A DNA stretch of 64,000 nt from Sphaerolaimus hirsutus (Eukaryota; Nematoda; Chromadorea; Monhysterida; Sphaerolaimidae): positions 9,561,832 to 9,625,831 of the forward strand of contig OZ038458.1 of NCBI GenBank assembly GCA_964036195.1. Direction: 5' to 3'. The position numbers and the translations under genes were made by a program. Below, one piece after another: positions 51,772-63,000 of this stretch. The notes under the pieces were generated by a model. The model had not been told where the DNA came from. It saw only the letters and a list, made by a program, of their open reading frames with translations, and searched no databases. How positions within the stretch are numbered: position 1 is the stretch's first letter; the number at the start of each line of letters is the position of its first letter.

Positions 51772-54700
51772 ATGTTGAATATTCGGTGCACTACGACGAC
51801 CGCGGTGTCGCTGGTGTTGTTTCTGCTGCCGCTTTACGTGCTGTTTATGTATTTCGCCATCGTTTTGATACCCAGCTACTCTGAGAGAAGCGGTGCGAAT
51901 TCTCAGGTGATATTATGTGTTTCCATCTGACTGGGATGTCTACTTACCGCAAATTCTCGAATAAGACCCCCCCTCGAATAACTCCCCCCTTGAATAACTC
52001 CCCCCTGTTTGCGAGGTGAGGAAAAAATAACTCCCCCCCTCGAATAACTCCCCCCTCTTGAATCACGCCCCCCTCTAGATGAAAACGATACAATACAAAA
52101 ATGCAAAAGAATATTAGCCTAGAGCAGCGAAAGCAGGTACATTATGTGTATGCAATGTATACACATCTTTTTATTGTTGTTGGACAGTTAAATACCTGAA
52201 TCACACAAGTTTTCAGTCTGCACCCATACAATAAATAACGAGGAAGTTTACGAGGACAAAATAACTCCCCCCTCGAATAACTCCCCCCCTTGAATAACTC
52301 CCCCCTCCAAAACGTCTGACGAAAAATTAACTCCCCTGGGGTCTTATTCGAGGATTTAGGGTATACTCGGCGGACCGCAAAGTATGCGTCCAAAATTATT
52401 TATGTCTTGGTCGATAACGCGCGAGCTGGATACTTATGTATGCACTTTCACCAAACGAAAAAGGCGGAGTCGCGTACAAACGAGGAATGTTTTTTCCCAT
52501 CATGTTTTTTTTTTGCTGGAATTATTTTAATTTTATTAATGATGACGCCATGATGGAGTGTTTCCTTCAGAAAAATGCATAGCATGCGGTCCGTCGAGTA
52601 TACTAGGTGCCACGGCCAGTGAGCGACATCTACCGTATTACCTCGAATTGATCCCCCTTGAATTACCCCCAATCAAAATGGGCCGGGGAAATAATACCCC
52701 CCTCGAAATACCCCCCTCCCCTCCGGAATGATGTCCGTCATGTACGTAATAAATACGTCATGTACATGATGTATTTATTACTGCTAATGTCCAAATATAT
52801 CCTGTTTGGACACATTTATTACCTGATTTGGGTACACAAATGCCTCGAAATAATAACCCCCCTCACATTTTGCTGGCGAAATAATAAACCCCCATGGGGG
52901 TATTTTGAGGTAATACGGTAGTTCTGATATATATTTTTACCACCAAGCACCGCAAAAAAAGGATCGTGAAGCATGAAGACACTTCCACCCGCCTCACGAG
53001 ATTTGAGGTAAAGTGTCTTCCGTACACTTCACCTATCATCACGATGAACAATATCTGTGAAAAGCATTTCACAAATAATCGGAGCACACTTTGCATGGTT
53101 GGTGAAGCGTCCGGAAGCACAGTGAAGTGTCCTCCTGCCGTCACTGGACGTCTGCGTGAAGTCACTTCACAACACTTCACCGCGCATCACACACCCATCT
53201 TTGCTGCGAAGTCCACTCAATGATACCATTCCATTGCGCTCAAATTCCCCCCCCCCCAACAGTCGTCGCGCAACATCGGCCAATTCCTCATCTGGGTAAC
53301 GCCAGTCCTACATCCAACCTCAAACGCCACTCTAACCGACCTGCGCCAATTGGCGGGCGCGCTCAACTCGGGCCGCCTGTTCTCCGCCCGCTCCAAGCTG
53401 TGGATGGTGGTGGAGCAGGGCAACGCCCTGTCGCAGGAGGTCAGCGCGCTGTTGGAGCGGCACAACGCGCTGCCGTCGACGCATCTCGCCGCTGAGGGAG
53501 ACGCGGGTGGGTGACGTTTTTAAAGTTGAGGTCTGGTTTTGGTAGAAAACGACCAGGGTGAAGTAGCTACCTGGGTGCAGTCCTGCATCCAGTAAAGTGT
53601 AAAGTCAGGTGCCAATCTGACACTGTAAAGTGTAAAGTAAAGTGTCAAATGTAATGTAAAATTTCATGCAAAGTGTCAATTGTCATGGCAAATGTCAAGT
53701 GTCAGTTGAAATGGAAAGTCCGGTAAATTTTTTTTCTTTTTTGTTTTGATTGACATTTTACATGCCATTTGACACATTACTTTCTCATACACTTTACGGG
53801 ATCTGGGACTGCCCCGGGGTCAGATGCCATGCAAAATGTCCAATATGGTTCAATTTTTTAGTGTATTAATGCAGCTCAAAAATAGATCTATCACGCCTCA
53901 GTAGCATCTCACCCTCACCACAGGCTCCAACCCCTTCGAACGTGCCAACACCCATGGACACCCACCGGTGCCCACAGGGCCGCAACCCCTGACCAAATCT
54001 GCCACGCTGGCCTGCTGGCTCAGGGCTGTGCAACGGCTGGGCGAACACTTTACTCAGGACATTTTTGCCGAGTATCCGATGAGGGGGCACGTGTTTCTGA
54101 ATGCCAGGATTTTAAGTGATATGTCGCTGAGTGCGACGGAAGAGTTCAGGTGGGTGGAAGTGATGTTCGATTTAAAATACAATCGGTTAGAACCACTACT
54201 TTCGCGTGTCGGATGTATATTTGTGTAAATTTATTTTTTACACCCATATAAAAATGGCTAGCGCCAACAAAAAGTGGATGCTGCAGCCAATCATTGCTGA
54301 CAACGTGACTCTGAGTTAGTGATGGAAATGCGCCATGGCGCTGGCGCCTTTTGAGGGCGCCAAAGGGCGCCGCGCCATGGCGCCATTGGCGCTTGGCGCC
54401 CTTTTTCTGTGGCGCCCTTGGCGCCTGGCGCCCACTTTCTGAAAGGCGCCATGGCGCCCTTGGCGCTTGGCGCCCTTTTTCCGTGGCGCCCTTGGCGCCT
54501 GGCGCCCTGCTTTAAAAGGGCGCCAAAATGGCGCCAGCAGGATTTCAAGGTGAGCGCTGCGAAAACGATAAAAAGAAAAAAGTCCGTGGATAATCGAAAT
54601 TCGCTGGAAAAATACAGTGCCAGTGGATTGAAATCGTTCGTCCAATGGTTTTCCAGACACTTCGGCTGGAATGATGGGCTGTGCAACCTACAAACTCGTC

Positions 54701-56288
54701 AATCAACGGATTCAAATCGTTTTAATTCCGTTTTTATCCACTTCAAAAAACATCCATTGCAAAAATCTATTTGAGGTGAATGCTTTGCGACAATTTTCAT
54801 TGCGTTTGAATTAAAATTCACGCGTGAGTGAATATGATTTTATGCAAAATTTTTGTTGCTAATTTCGTTTTTGTTGATTACATGCTAGAGAACATAATTA
54901 AAGAAGTGATTGTGTGAAATATAGTGTTGGAGAACCATTTTTAGCACATGCAGGGTATCATACACACTTATTTATCCTGGCGCCCTTGGCGCCTGGCGCC
55001 CTAATTTTCAAATGGCGCCATAGCGCCCTTGGCGCTTGGCGCCCTCTTTCCGTGGCGCCCTTGGCGCCTGACGCCCACTTTCCGAATGGCGCCATGGCGC
55101 CCTTGGCGCCTGGCGCCCTTTTTCTGTGGCGCCCTTGGCGCTCGGCGCCCAGTTTCCGAATGGCGCCATGGCGCCATTGGCGCCTGGCGCCCTTTTTTCT
55201 GGCGCTTTTCCATCACTACTCTGAGTGCATAGGACTTTTAACGCATGACCTTTGGCATTTTACCAGGGGCCAGTTCCGCAAGTAGACAAGTTAAGAGTTA
55301 AAAGTTAAGAGTTGAGTTAAAGGTTAAAAGTTGAGTCAAAAGTTGAGTTAAAAGTTAAGAGTTGAGTTAAAGGTTAAAAGTTGAGTCAAAAGTTGAGTTA
55401 AAAGTTAAGAGTTGAGTTAAAGGTTAAAAGTTGAGTCAAAAGTTGAGTTAAAAGTTAAGAGTTGAGTTAAAGGTTAAAAGTTGAGTTAAATGTTAAGAGT
55501 TGAGTTAAAGGTTAAAAGGTGAGTTAAAAGTTGATATAAAAGACCAATGGGTCATTCGTTGCAGAAACGCGATACGCTGATCTTCAATCATATTTTGTCC
55601 CCGCACGGCCATTTTGAAACAACGTTCCGCGATTTTTTTTTTAGCGATAATTTTTTTGGATACATTATTTTCAAATGTCGTGCATACGGCAGCATGCCAG
55701 CGAACAGCCGTATCAATACCAAGTTCACATTTTTATTTTTTTACCATCATTTTCCACTTGTCTCTTAACTCTCAACTCTCAACTCAACTCTTAACTCAAC
55801 TCTTAACTCAACTCTTAACTCAACTTTTAACCTTTAACTCAACTCTTAACATTTCACTCAACTTTTAACTCAACTCTTAAATTTTAACTTTTCTCTTAAA
55901 CTTTAACTTTACTCTTAACTCGCCATTTGTCATTTTACTCAACTCTTAACTTGTCCACTTTCGGAACCGGCACCAGGTCTGGGAATGCCCTCAGGGTGTA
56001 GAATACGACTAAGTTTTGGCGCCAAAAGCTTGACCCGGAATAATGGCTACAAGCTAAATACAAAAGTACTCTAACAGAAAACACCCACCCAGATCTGCCA
56101 CTTTGGTGGCCACGTGGCCAGTGGGCGGGTCACCTGTATCAGATGTAAATGTCTACTTGGTGCCGGGCTCCGGGGCGTTGTTGCCCACAGACTCTATCAT
56201 TTCGAGACGGGCGGGTGCCAAAAATACCATCGTCGATGAGAGACTAATGGAAGCCTTATCTCAGATTTTGGATCAAACTTTGATGTGA
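51772..56288 (+). CDS. Type II membrane protein, possibly a divergent GT43-like glycosyltransferase
   Basis: Exons 51772-51906, 53263-53506, 53924-54149 and 56093-56288 join in phase to give 266 residues. An AATAAA follows 40 bp after the stop. Residues ~10-33 form a signal anchor (VSLVLFLLPLYVLFMYFAIV), fitting a Golgi type II protein. The following segments LIWVTPVLHPTSNATLTDLR, LWMVVEQGN and LPSTHL resemble the opening of GT43 glucuronyltransferases (ITPTY...ELTRL...LHWLLVED...THL). LACWLRAV and EEFRSATLVATWPVGG fall where that family has WLR and EEMR...VWPVGLVGG. The expected catalytic DDD lies between these, but here the segment reads VFLNARILSDMS, without it. The C terminus is short. 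If the kinship is real, the protein is probably not an active transferase. The match is by eye and weak. The start codon context is ordinary, and a short upstream ATG (51746) in another frame precedes it. Confidence 0.6.
51952..52361. mobile_element. TA-type MITE, GAATAACTCCCC family
   Basis: It runs from CGCAAATTCTCGAATAAG to TTATTCGAGGATTTAGGG. It lies in intron 1 of the type II protein gene and starts 45 bp after the donor. Confidence 0.6.
52364..52600. mobile_element. TACTCGGCGG-type element
   Basis: The ends TACTCGGCGGACCGCAAAG and GCGGTCCGTCGAGTA are inverted repeats. It abuts the previous MITE. Confidence 0.6.
52633..52918. mobile_element. TA-flanked MITE, CCGTATTACCTCGAATTG variant
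   Basis: Its TIRs carry matched substitutions at both ends (CCGTATTACC and GGTAATACGG), with TA flanks. It lies in intron 1 of the type II protein gene. Confidence 0.75.
53573..53820. mobile_element. Introner-family copy inside a larger intron
   Basis: The ends are GGTGCAGTCCTGCATCC and GGATCTGGGACTGCCCC. The block TTGATTGACATTTTACATG and neighbours match the kinase introner 543-758. It lies within intron 2 of the type II protein gene and does not coincide with its splice sites. Confidence 0.75.
54317..55218. mobile_element. hAT-like MITE with GGCGCC array, copy 2
   Basis: It is flanked by the perfect 8-bp duplication CTCTGAGT. TIRs are TAGTGATGGAAATGCGCC and GGCGCTTTTCCATCACTA. The arrays of GGCGCCCTTGGCGC are longer than in copy 1. 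It lies in intron 3 of the type II protein gene. Confidence 0.92.
55265..55975. mobile_element. Introner-related MITE, AGTTAAGAGTTGAG subfamily
   Basis: The ends are GGGGCCAGTTCCGCAAGT and CTTTCGGAACCGGCACCAG, close to the introner-family ends. Arms are tandem AGTTGAGTTAAAAGTTAAG units, inverted around a unique centre. It lies in intron 3 of the type II protein gene. Confidence 0.65.
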
Positions 56289-56327
56289 CCAAGTTCTAAC
56301 TATTTAGGTAGGATTGAAATTGGGTAA

Positions 56328-56333
56328 AATAAA
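56328..56333 (+). promoter_or_regulatory. Polyadenylation signal AATAAA
   Basis: It stands 40 bp after the stop of the type II membrane protein gene and supports that 3' end. Confidence 0.55.
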
Positions 56334-56739
56334 TCATGTGCTGTGCTTGTGCGTGGCTGTCTTTGTTGTTTAGGTGGTGATGTTCTGAAGTTCTGAAGTG
56401 TCTGTAAAAAAAATTCTGAGATATTTTTAATACAAGAGTTTTATCGCCATTGCACTTGATATTGCTTGTTTTTTTGTGTGCGAATTTGTGGACATGTTGC
56501 CAAATTTCATGCGAAACAGTGAAAAGAAATTAGGCGTGCTCTTTTGTGGACAAATCTGTTTTATCCAGATAATGAAGTACATATTTACCAAGATAAGTTT
56601 TGTACCAAGGTTTTTGCTAAACAAGCAATACGAACTCCCATCGCAATCATGACCAGAAAAAAATATTCTCGACTAAAGCTACAGCACAATGAGCTATATC
56701 GGCGTAATCAGTGAGCGGGCATATGTAATCGCAAATTCA

Positions 56740-56745
56740 TTTATT
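56740..56745 (-). promoter_or_regulatory. Polyadenylation signal AATAAA
   Basis: It lies eight bases beyond the TAG of the possible minus-strand terminal exon. Confidence 0.35.
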
Positions 56746-56752
56746 TATCAGC

Positions 56753-56841
56753 CTAGTCCATATTGTCATTACTGTCACTACTCTCACTACCAAATTCATC
56801 ATTCTGCCTCTCCTTCTCAAAATAGCCCCCCTTGGAGTCTA
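56753..56841 (-). CDS. Possible 3' terminal exon with acidic tail
   Basis: The frame reads GYFEKERQNDEFG then SESSDSNDNMD and stops, with AATAAA just after. The acidic Ser/Asp tail looks like a genuine C terminus. The acceptor is ambiguous: the CAGCAG version puts an in-frame TAA at the exon start, while an AAG acceptor at 56842 does not. No upstream exon was identified before NUDT18, so this may instead be non-coding. Confidence 0.3.
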
Positions 56842-58037
56842 CTTACTGCTGTTGAACACTCCACTACACATTAGTAATTAAACATATGGGAATTTTATCC
56901 ACATAATTCATTTACTGCACAGTACAAAACAACATTAAAATCACTGCAATACAACATGATCTCAGATGATCACCAAAAACATCCATCACAGTTCCCACGT
57001 TTCTTGCACATCACCCTGATCTGTATATTAATTTTACCTTGAGCAATCATGTGTATGAAAGTGTTGAATACTATCAGCACATTGCCAACACTGATGGCTT
57101 ACAATAGTCAAAGTTTCATGATCACAACTTTAAGCAGCATTGAGCTAGAGCACCATTTGTACATCAATACAAAATGACCGAAATTGAAACCCCCACAGTT
57201 CCTCAGTCATTCAAAACACCTGATATCTTAACCTGTCAAAATTTTATGACCGTAGCTCACTCCTAGCGCAAATGGCGAGCACTGCCCGGGGACTTTTCAG
57301 CCGGACCATGAACCTTGTTTTTTTCTAAAATAAGTAACTTACTGTATATTACCTAATCTTCATAGATCGCACATTTCAGACCGGGTTTTTTCATTGTTAC
57401 ATAACAGTCGGTTAGTGCAAATAAATAGAACACCGGTTTGTACTATTTACAGGTGCGGTGAAGTAAAATAACCGTCGATCATCAATGAAAAAATGTCATC
57501 CTTGAGTAGGTTTCCCTTATGTCCCCACTCACATAATTAGCTGAATCCAATAAAACCTTCAACTTGTGGGTAGTACCCAGTTGATACAGAAAATTAAAAA
57601 AATACTGTAATAAAATTTCCCTATCTAACAAGAGGAAACTCCAGGGGGACTTATTCAAGGACATACGGTAAATTTAGCTAGCACTTCTCTACGTAACAAA
57701 TGCAGGTATGCGACGATTACCTAGGTATGCCTATTGCAAAAACGCACGGCAATGCGTCAAATCTTTGATGGGACCCTTACGTGTTGATTTGAAAGATAAA
57801 ATCGCAACTAAGAGTAAAATGCAAATATCAATCGGTGGTAATTTAATGGATACAAGTGCAACGAATGAACAGGCTACAGTATGCAAAAATGGGTGATTAC
57901 CTAGATCGACGGCAGAAATCGAAGCCAAACTCTTTGAGATGTCACTCTTTGAGATGCCATAGAATCACAGCTGTGAGCCAGAAATATCAAGTTACAATGC
58001 TCTCAGATAAGCGCTAACATTAAAAATGACTAGAAAT
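56842..58037. other. Between genes, nothing firmly identified
   Basis: 57640-57670 holds one end of a TA-type MITE (GGACTTATTCAAGGACATACGG). The open frames at 57708-57928 on both strands have no support. Confidence 0.4.
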
Positions 58038-61000
58038 TCAGATGAGCACAAATGCGGGCCCATTGGTCATCATGTGCTCCAGGTAAACGCGGGTCTCATC
58101 GTCCTCGATATCCTGAAAATGTAAAAAAAATGATCGTAAAAAATGAAGTTTGATGTAGTCATGTAAACCTGCTAGTCATGTAGACCTGCCAGGCATGTGT
58201 TTTAGGGGGGGGGGATTAGCATGGCACAGGGGTTAGCGGTAGCGGTTTTAGATGATTAGTACAGTACACAGCGAGGGCCGCAGTGCGTGTGATTTCACAT
58301 GATTTTTGTCACTCTCCTGATAATACCGCTCAAAGAAAAAAAGTAAAAATGAAAATGGCGGGTCTAAATGACTAGCGGGTTACATGACTAGCGGGTTTAC
58401 ATGAATAGCGGGTTAGCATGACTAGTAGGCCACCGTCATCCCATTAATCCACAATGAAAAACGGCCAATCACGACCAAAACCCACCTTCCACACGTATCT
58501 GCCAGCATGGGTGAGCACCGGCTGGTGTCCGTGTCTGACCACCGCCAACAGCGTCAAGCACAGGCCGTCGTGGTGCGGCGGCGGGCGTCGCGCCGGCCCG
58601 CACTGCAAGCCCACGATGGCGGCAGGTTGTTGTTGCAGCGCCGATTGGCCGCCCACGAAGACTTCCTGGGGTGGTCAGTGGTGGGTGATGGAGGGTTGCA
58701 TTGCAGAGGGGGACTGGCAGACCCTGTAAAATGTCAAATGTCATGCAAAGTGTCAAAAGTTGTGTAAAATGACCTGGAAAACGGCAAAGGTACGTTTGCC
58801 ATTTTACATGACATTTGACATAATGCAAAACAATTGAGATTTACAAGGTCTGGGAGTGGCACTTGGTGGATACCGTATATCCTCGAATAAGTCTCCGGGG
58901 CATATGTCTGCCGTTTTTATTTCTACAGGCAAATGATGACACTGCAACACGTTTCTATCACACAAACTACACATAACGTAAGCAGCATGGCGATTCATTC
59001 AAGGGTGTTATTCGAGGGAATATACGCGGTAATCTAACTGACCCTGTAAAACTGCGAGATGACAACTGGGAAGAACGCCACAGAAGTGATGGGGAACTCG
59101 ACCACCGGCACCGTCAACTCGTCCGTGCCGGCGACCGTGTCCTGGCTGAGCAGCACGCGCAGCCTGCGCACAGTTTGATCATTTTCGACCCATTACAATA
59201 GTAATTCAGTTGACATTGGGCCCACACACGCTAGTTGACATCGCAGATTCGTGTCAACTGAATGTCAACCAAATAATACAATTTATTTTGAGACACCACA
59301 CTTGACAGAAACGACGAAAATTAATTGCCACGATAAAAAATTGGCTGTGATCTATCACATAAAAAGTTGAAATCACAGGTAACTGCGGAATGTAGGTTCC
59401 GAATTTGGCATACACGTAGGGTTCAAACGGGATTGACTTTTCGGGATCGGGATCGGGAGCGGGATTGGTTTTTTGAGATTTCGGGATCGGGATCGGGATC
59501 GGGATTGGCCGGGATTGGGGTCACGGGATCGGGATCGGGATTGGCATTTTTTCGGGATCGGGATTGGGGTCTTGGGATAGAGATTTTGGCCAATGTTTTG
59601 GCATCCACAGTTGTTCATAAAGGTCTAAAAACACTGTTGGATGCCAGAAACGTGGCATAAAATGAACGCTGGGGGTTTGCGTTCACATTTTTGCATGCAA
59701 CAACGTCGTTTTTTCACGTTTGATAATTACCACTAATTTTTCCGGGATCGGGATCCCGGACTTTGGAGTTTCTCGGGATCGGGATTTGAAAAGTTTCGGG
59801 ATCGGGATCGGGATCGGGACTGCTAAATCCCGGAATTTCACGGGATCCGGGATCGGGATCCCGTTTGAACCCTACATACACGCGGAAACACTTTTTTTAG
59901 GTTGGCGTCACTAACTGAGCGTTATCAGATCGCTTCTGGACGATCACAAATCTGACAAACATTCCCGGCACCATCATGTCGTTCACTCTGACGGGCGGCC
60001 GCCTCTCTGCAGCCGGTAACGACGCGACTTTCGTGTGGTATAGTAAAGCAGTTTTTATAAGTCGCTGCGCATCCTTCGATCTGGAGGGTGGGGTGTCATT
60101 TGGTTGGATTTCATTTTTAGCGTCACGGATAGAAAAATTCAGCGCTGAAATTTACCTGATTGGAAATGATTTTCCAATAGCCTCCGATACGGGAAACCAC
60201 TGCGCCTGCAGCGATTCGCTGTCGGCCTCTGCGGGTGTCTTCAAAGTGCCGCCTGCGCGTGAAGCCAGTGAACTTTATGCATCGCTGCCAAACTATTTTT
60301 TTGTGCATATGCCTATGCACCCTATTTAACTTCCAAAACTGATAAATCTGTTTTGAAAAAATTGATTAGCATTAGTTGACAGATCCCGCATTCCGGTAAA
60401 CTAAATTAAAAATACCGGTAGGACCAAGTTTGTTCCGATGGGTGACGTTTCCACCCACTCCCGATCAAACTGAATGAACTGGCAAGGTTCCAAAAAAAGT
60501 TGAATATAAAGTTCAAGGGAGGTACCTAGGGGGGCACCTAGGTGTTTTAAAACCATTTCTCGGCTTTGCAAGATTCGGTTGTCATCCAGAGTGTGTAGGC
60601 CCAATGAACCCTCGCTGGGGTGGTTGGAAAATGGTACAGACATGATAAACCCCCTTCACTGACCGACTACTCTGCAGTGAAATGTGAATCTGTACCAAGC
60701 CAATCCGCTGACTTCCACAGCGATCAAATCGTCCACCAGCACATCGAGCCCACTTTCTTCCTTCACTTCTCGTCTGGCGCCGTGCACCAAGGACTCGCCA
60801 ACTTCTACCCTACCCGCTGGGATGTACCATTTGCCTCTGTGAATTTTGGGGGTACTTCAGGGGGGGGGGTTGCGAGTATTTGTTTGCTACCTTTCAATGA
60901 ATAACAGATGGACCGATTGTGTGACCATCTAAAAATACTGGGGGTTTTATTGGGTGAAGACTAAGATTTTACAGGGATTGCGTCAAATAATCCCCACTGT

Positions 61001-62637
61001 GATTAAAGAAGCAAATGGTTTTCAATGACATCCGCATTTTCTAGAATCCTTCCCTAATCAGCGGGTCCACCATGGGGGGGGGAACTCCCAATTCGCCCAG
61101 CTAGATACTTTACATATCCCGGAGGCAAAAGTATTGGCTACTATCCCCTGCACCCCCTCCCCCACCCACAAAGCGGCCATAGACCTGCATCTTCCAGCTA
61201 TCTATTCTGTCCCCGCGAGGGTTGAAATCTGGCATACCCCTGATCCTTATACTGCATTTCCTTAGCCATCTAACCACCGTAATGGTTTGATTGCAGTCGC
61301 ATCGGCAAACCGTTATTACTACCGTATTTCCTCGAATTATCCCCCGGGGTTTATGTTTTCAGAGATGGAAATTTTGAGGGGGGGGGGCGGTATTTCGAGG
61401 AAATACAGTATACAAGGTTTTTACCTGCACGCCTGCTTGGCCTCCTGTATGAGCAGCACCATCGGATGGCCAGTTGCCTCATCAATCTTTATTATCAATC
61501 CAGCGACAATATAACAAACGTTGCCGCGCACTCGCACAGCGCACGTGCTGCCTGCAATTTAGACCATATATTGATTGGTTATGAAGACCACGGGTAAAAT
61601 CATGAGTAAATCACGACTTTATGCGGTGGCACAATAGAAATGACAAAAAAAAAAACGAGAATGACGAGAAATGGCCTTCCCATGGCGCCGTTTCAGAATG
61701 GCGCCATTGACGCTCGGCGCTTTACCATCACTACACCTCACTGAAACATACTTACCGTATTTCCTCGAAATACCCCCCCCCCTCTCGAGACCATTATGAA
61801 ACAATCACCCCCCCCCTCGAAATACCCCCCCAGATTGAGTGTAAAGGGAACGTACATGACAAATACTGCAGTTTGTGTTCTGCGTAGTGCAGAACACACG
61901 TTAAACCAATGTCGGAATCACGTTAGAACAGTGTTTATACCATCTACGTACTATTATTAGTCTACAGGAGTCTATACATGTCAGTTATTGATGCATTTTT
62001 CTACCCCAGCGCACATCACAAACAACGATTTTGTACTATGATTTCAAAAAATCTCTTGCGAAATAATACCCCCCCTCGTTTAACCCCCCCCCCTCTCGGG
62101 AGCACTATGAAACAATCACCCCCCGGGGGGTATTTCGAGGAAATACGGTATGTATTCAAAAACGTTGCCTTCTGGTGTCACTACCAGTACCAGACCTTGT
62201 AAAATGTAAAATGTCATACAAAATGTTAAAAGTCATGTAAAATGCCCTGAAAAATGGCAGACGTAGCGTCTGGGAGTTCTGCCCTGGTAAGAGGTAATGT
62301 ATTTCAGATGATACCTAAGATAAGTGTCACGGGATAGTAATGTACTTGTAAATACCAAATCGTGTGATCACAAAGCGGCGCGTAGAATCGAAGCGACGCA
62401 ATTCGGGGCTTCAAAAGCATTGGACACAACAAAGCACAGCACGGCAAATAAATAGTCACCTCCTAAACCGCCCCCCCCAAACCCACGTCCTAGGCTAAAA
62501 TCGGGCACTTCAAAGTCGCACGGCGGCACCTCGGCGGCCAGGTGCTGCACCAGCGGCAGGCTGCTCTCAGTCAAAGTGTGATGCGCGTCGTCCCCGTTCA
62601 GCGGGTGGGCGGAGCCTGATGGCTCCTCGGCGCCCAT
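58038..62637 (-). CDS. NUDT18: NUDT18-like Nudix hydrolase, complete, eight exons
   Basis: Exons in transcript order: 62487-62637, 61425-61551, 60664-60836, 60156-60252, 59916-59987, 59043-59163, 58486-58665 and 58038-58112. Total 996 nt, 331 residues, all in phase (human NUDT18 has 323). NUDT18 (MTH3) hydrolyses oxidised guanine nucleoside diphosphates. Family landmarks: NVCYIVAG, LLIQEAKQACRGKWYIPAGR, then a full Nudix box of form GX5EX7REVKEESGL (~residues 101-123), with the metal-binding glutamates intact. Further on, GGTLKTPAEADSESLQAQWF matches the vertebrate segment GGILKTSKEADAESLQAAW. The C-terminal half has HHDGLCLTLLAVV where human has DHSDGICLNVLVTV, and ends GPAFVLI. The exon 5 acceptor (CCGTCAG) was chosen because it alone keeps phase. 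Introns carry a GGGATC MITE, introner-family copies and TA-type MITEs. Confidence 0.93.
58708..58864. mobile_element. Introner-family copy inside a NUDT18 intron
   Basis: The ends are GGGGGACTGGCAGACCCTG and GGTCTGGGAGTGGCACTT. The interior (ATGTCATGCAAAGTGTCAAA, then a TTTGCC hairpin) is like 11840-12031. It does not reach either splice site. Confidence 0.7.
58875..59029. mobile_element. TA-type MITE, CCGTATATCCTCGAATAAG
   Basis: The ends are CCGTATATCCTCGAATAAG and TTCGAGGGAATATACGCGG, flanked by TA. It adjoins the introner-family copy in the same NUDT18 intron. Confidence 0.6.
59417..59874. mobile_element. hAT-like MITE with GGGATC array
   Basis: It is bounded by the perfect 8-bp duplication CATACACG. 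It lies in the NUDT18 intron between exons 5 and 6. Confidence 0.9.
61322..61408. mobile_element. Minimal 87-bp TA-flanked MITE
   Basis: TIRs CCGTATTTCCTCGAATTATC and GGTATTTCGAGGAAATACAG lie almost back to back, 16 bp from the donor of NUDT18 exon 2. Confidence 0.7.
61755..62148. mobile_element. TA-flanked MITE, empty-site relative of 49913-50519
   Basis: TIRs CCGTATTTCCTCGAAATACC and complement are flanked by TA. It is in NUDT18 intron 1. A GGCGCC-family scrap ending CCATCACTA lies just before it (61675-61732). Confidence 0.85.
62182..62287. mobile_element. Short introner-family copy in NUDT18 intron 1
   Basis: The ends are TACCAGTACCAGACCTTG and GTCTGGGAGTTCTGCCCTGG, with TGTCATACAAAATG units. 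It is internally deleted and away from both splice sites. Confidence 0.6.
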
Positions 62638-63000
62638 TGCGATTTGAAAGGGCCGGGTTTTTGTGGCTGAAATGACTGATTGGGGTGGAAATGGGAGGTG
62701 TTGTAGGGGGAAGATAGTGCACATTTTGACCGTGCACAGATGGAATGCTACCTGTGAATATCAATGAAAAGTCAATGTGTGCTGATACCTTATTGGTCTT
62801 TATTCTTTAGAAAGATCATGGCGATGACATGATCGCGGCTATAAAACGGTATAAAATTAATTGGTCGCAGCTATAAACTTTCAATCGAATAAACTTTCAG
62901 TCGAAACTTTCAATCACAGGCAATGATAGCAAAAAAGGCACAATGGACGACCAAAGTCAAATCGATCAAATCAATATTGTAGCACCAAAAACCAAGAATA

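Noticed and set aside
54291..55285. Open frames rich in APGAKGAMAP, collagen-like or proline/alanine-rich
   Set aside because: They are frames through the GGCGCC arrays of a hAT-like MITE, with similar frames on both strands.
55265..55975. Tandem array with regularly spaced units, CRISPR-like at first sight
   Set aside because: Units vary, there are no unique spacers, and the two arms are inverted inside a eukaryotic MITE.
57708..57928. Overlapping 62-65 codon frames on both strands
   Set aside because: Composition matches surrounding non-coding DNA and no splice or homology support was seen.
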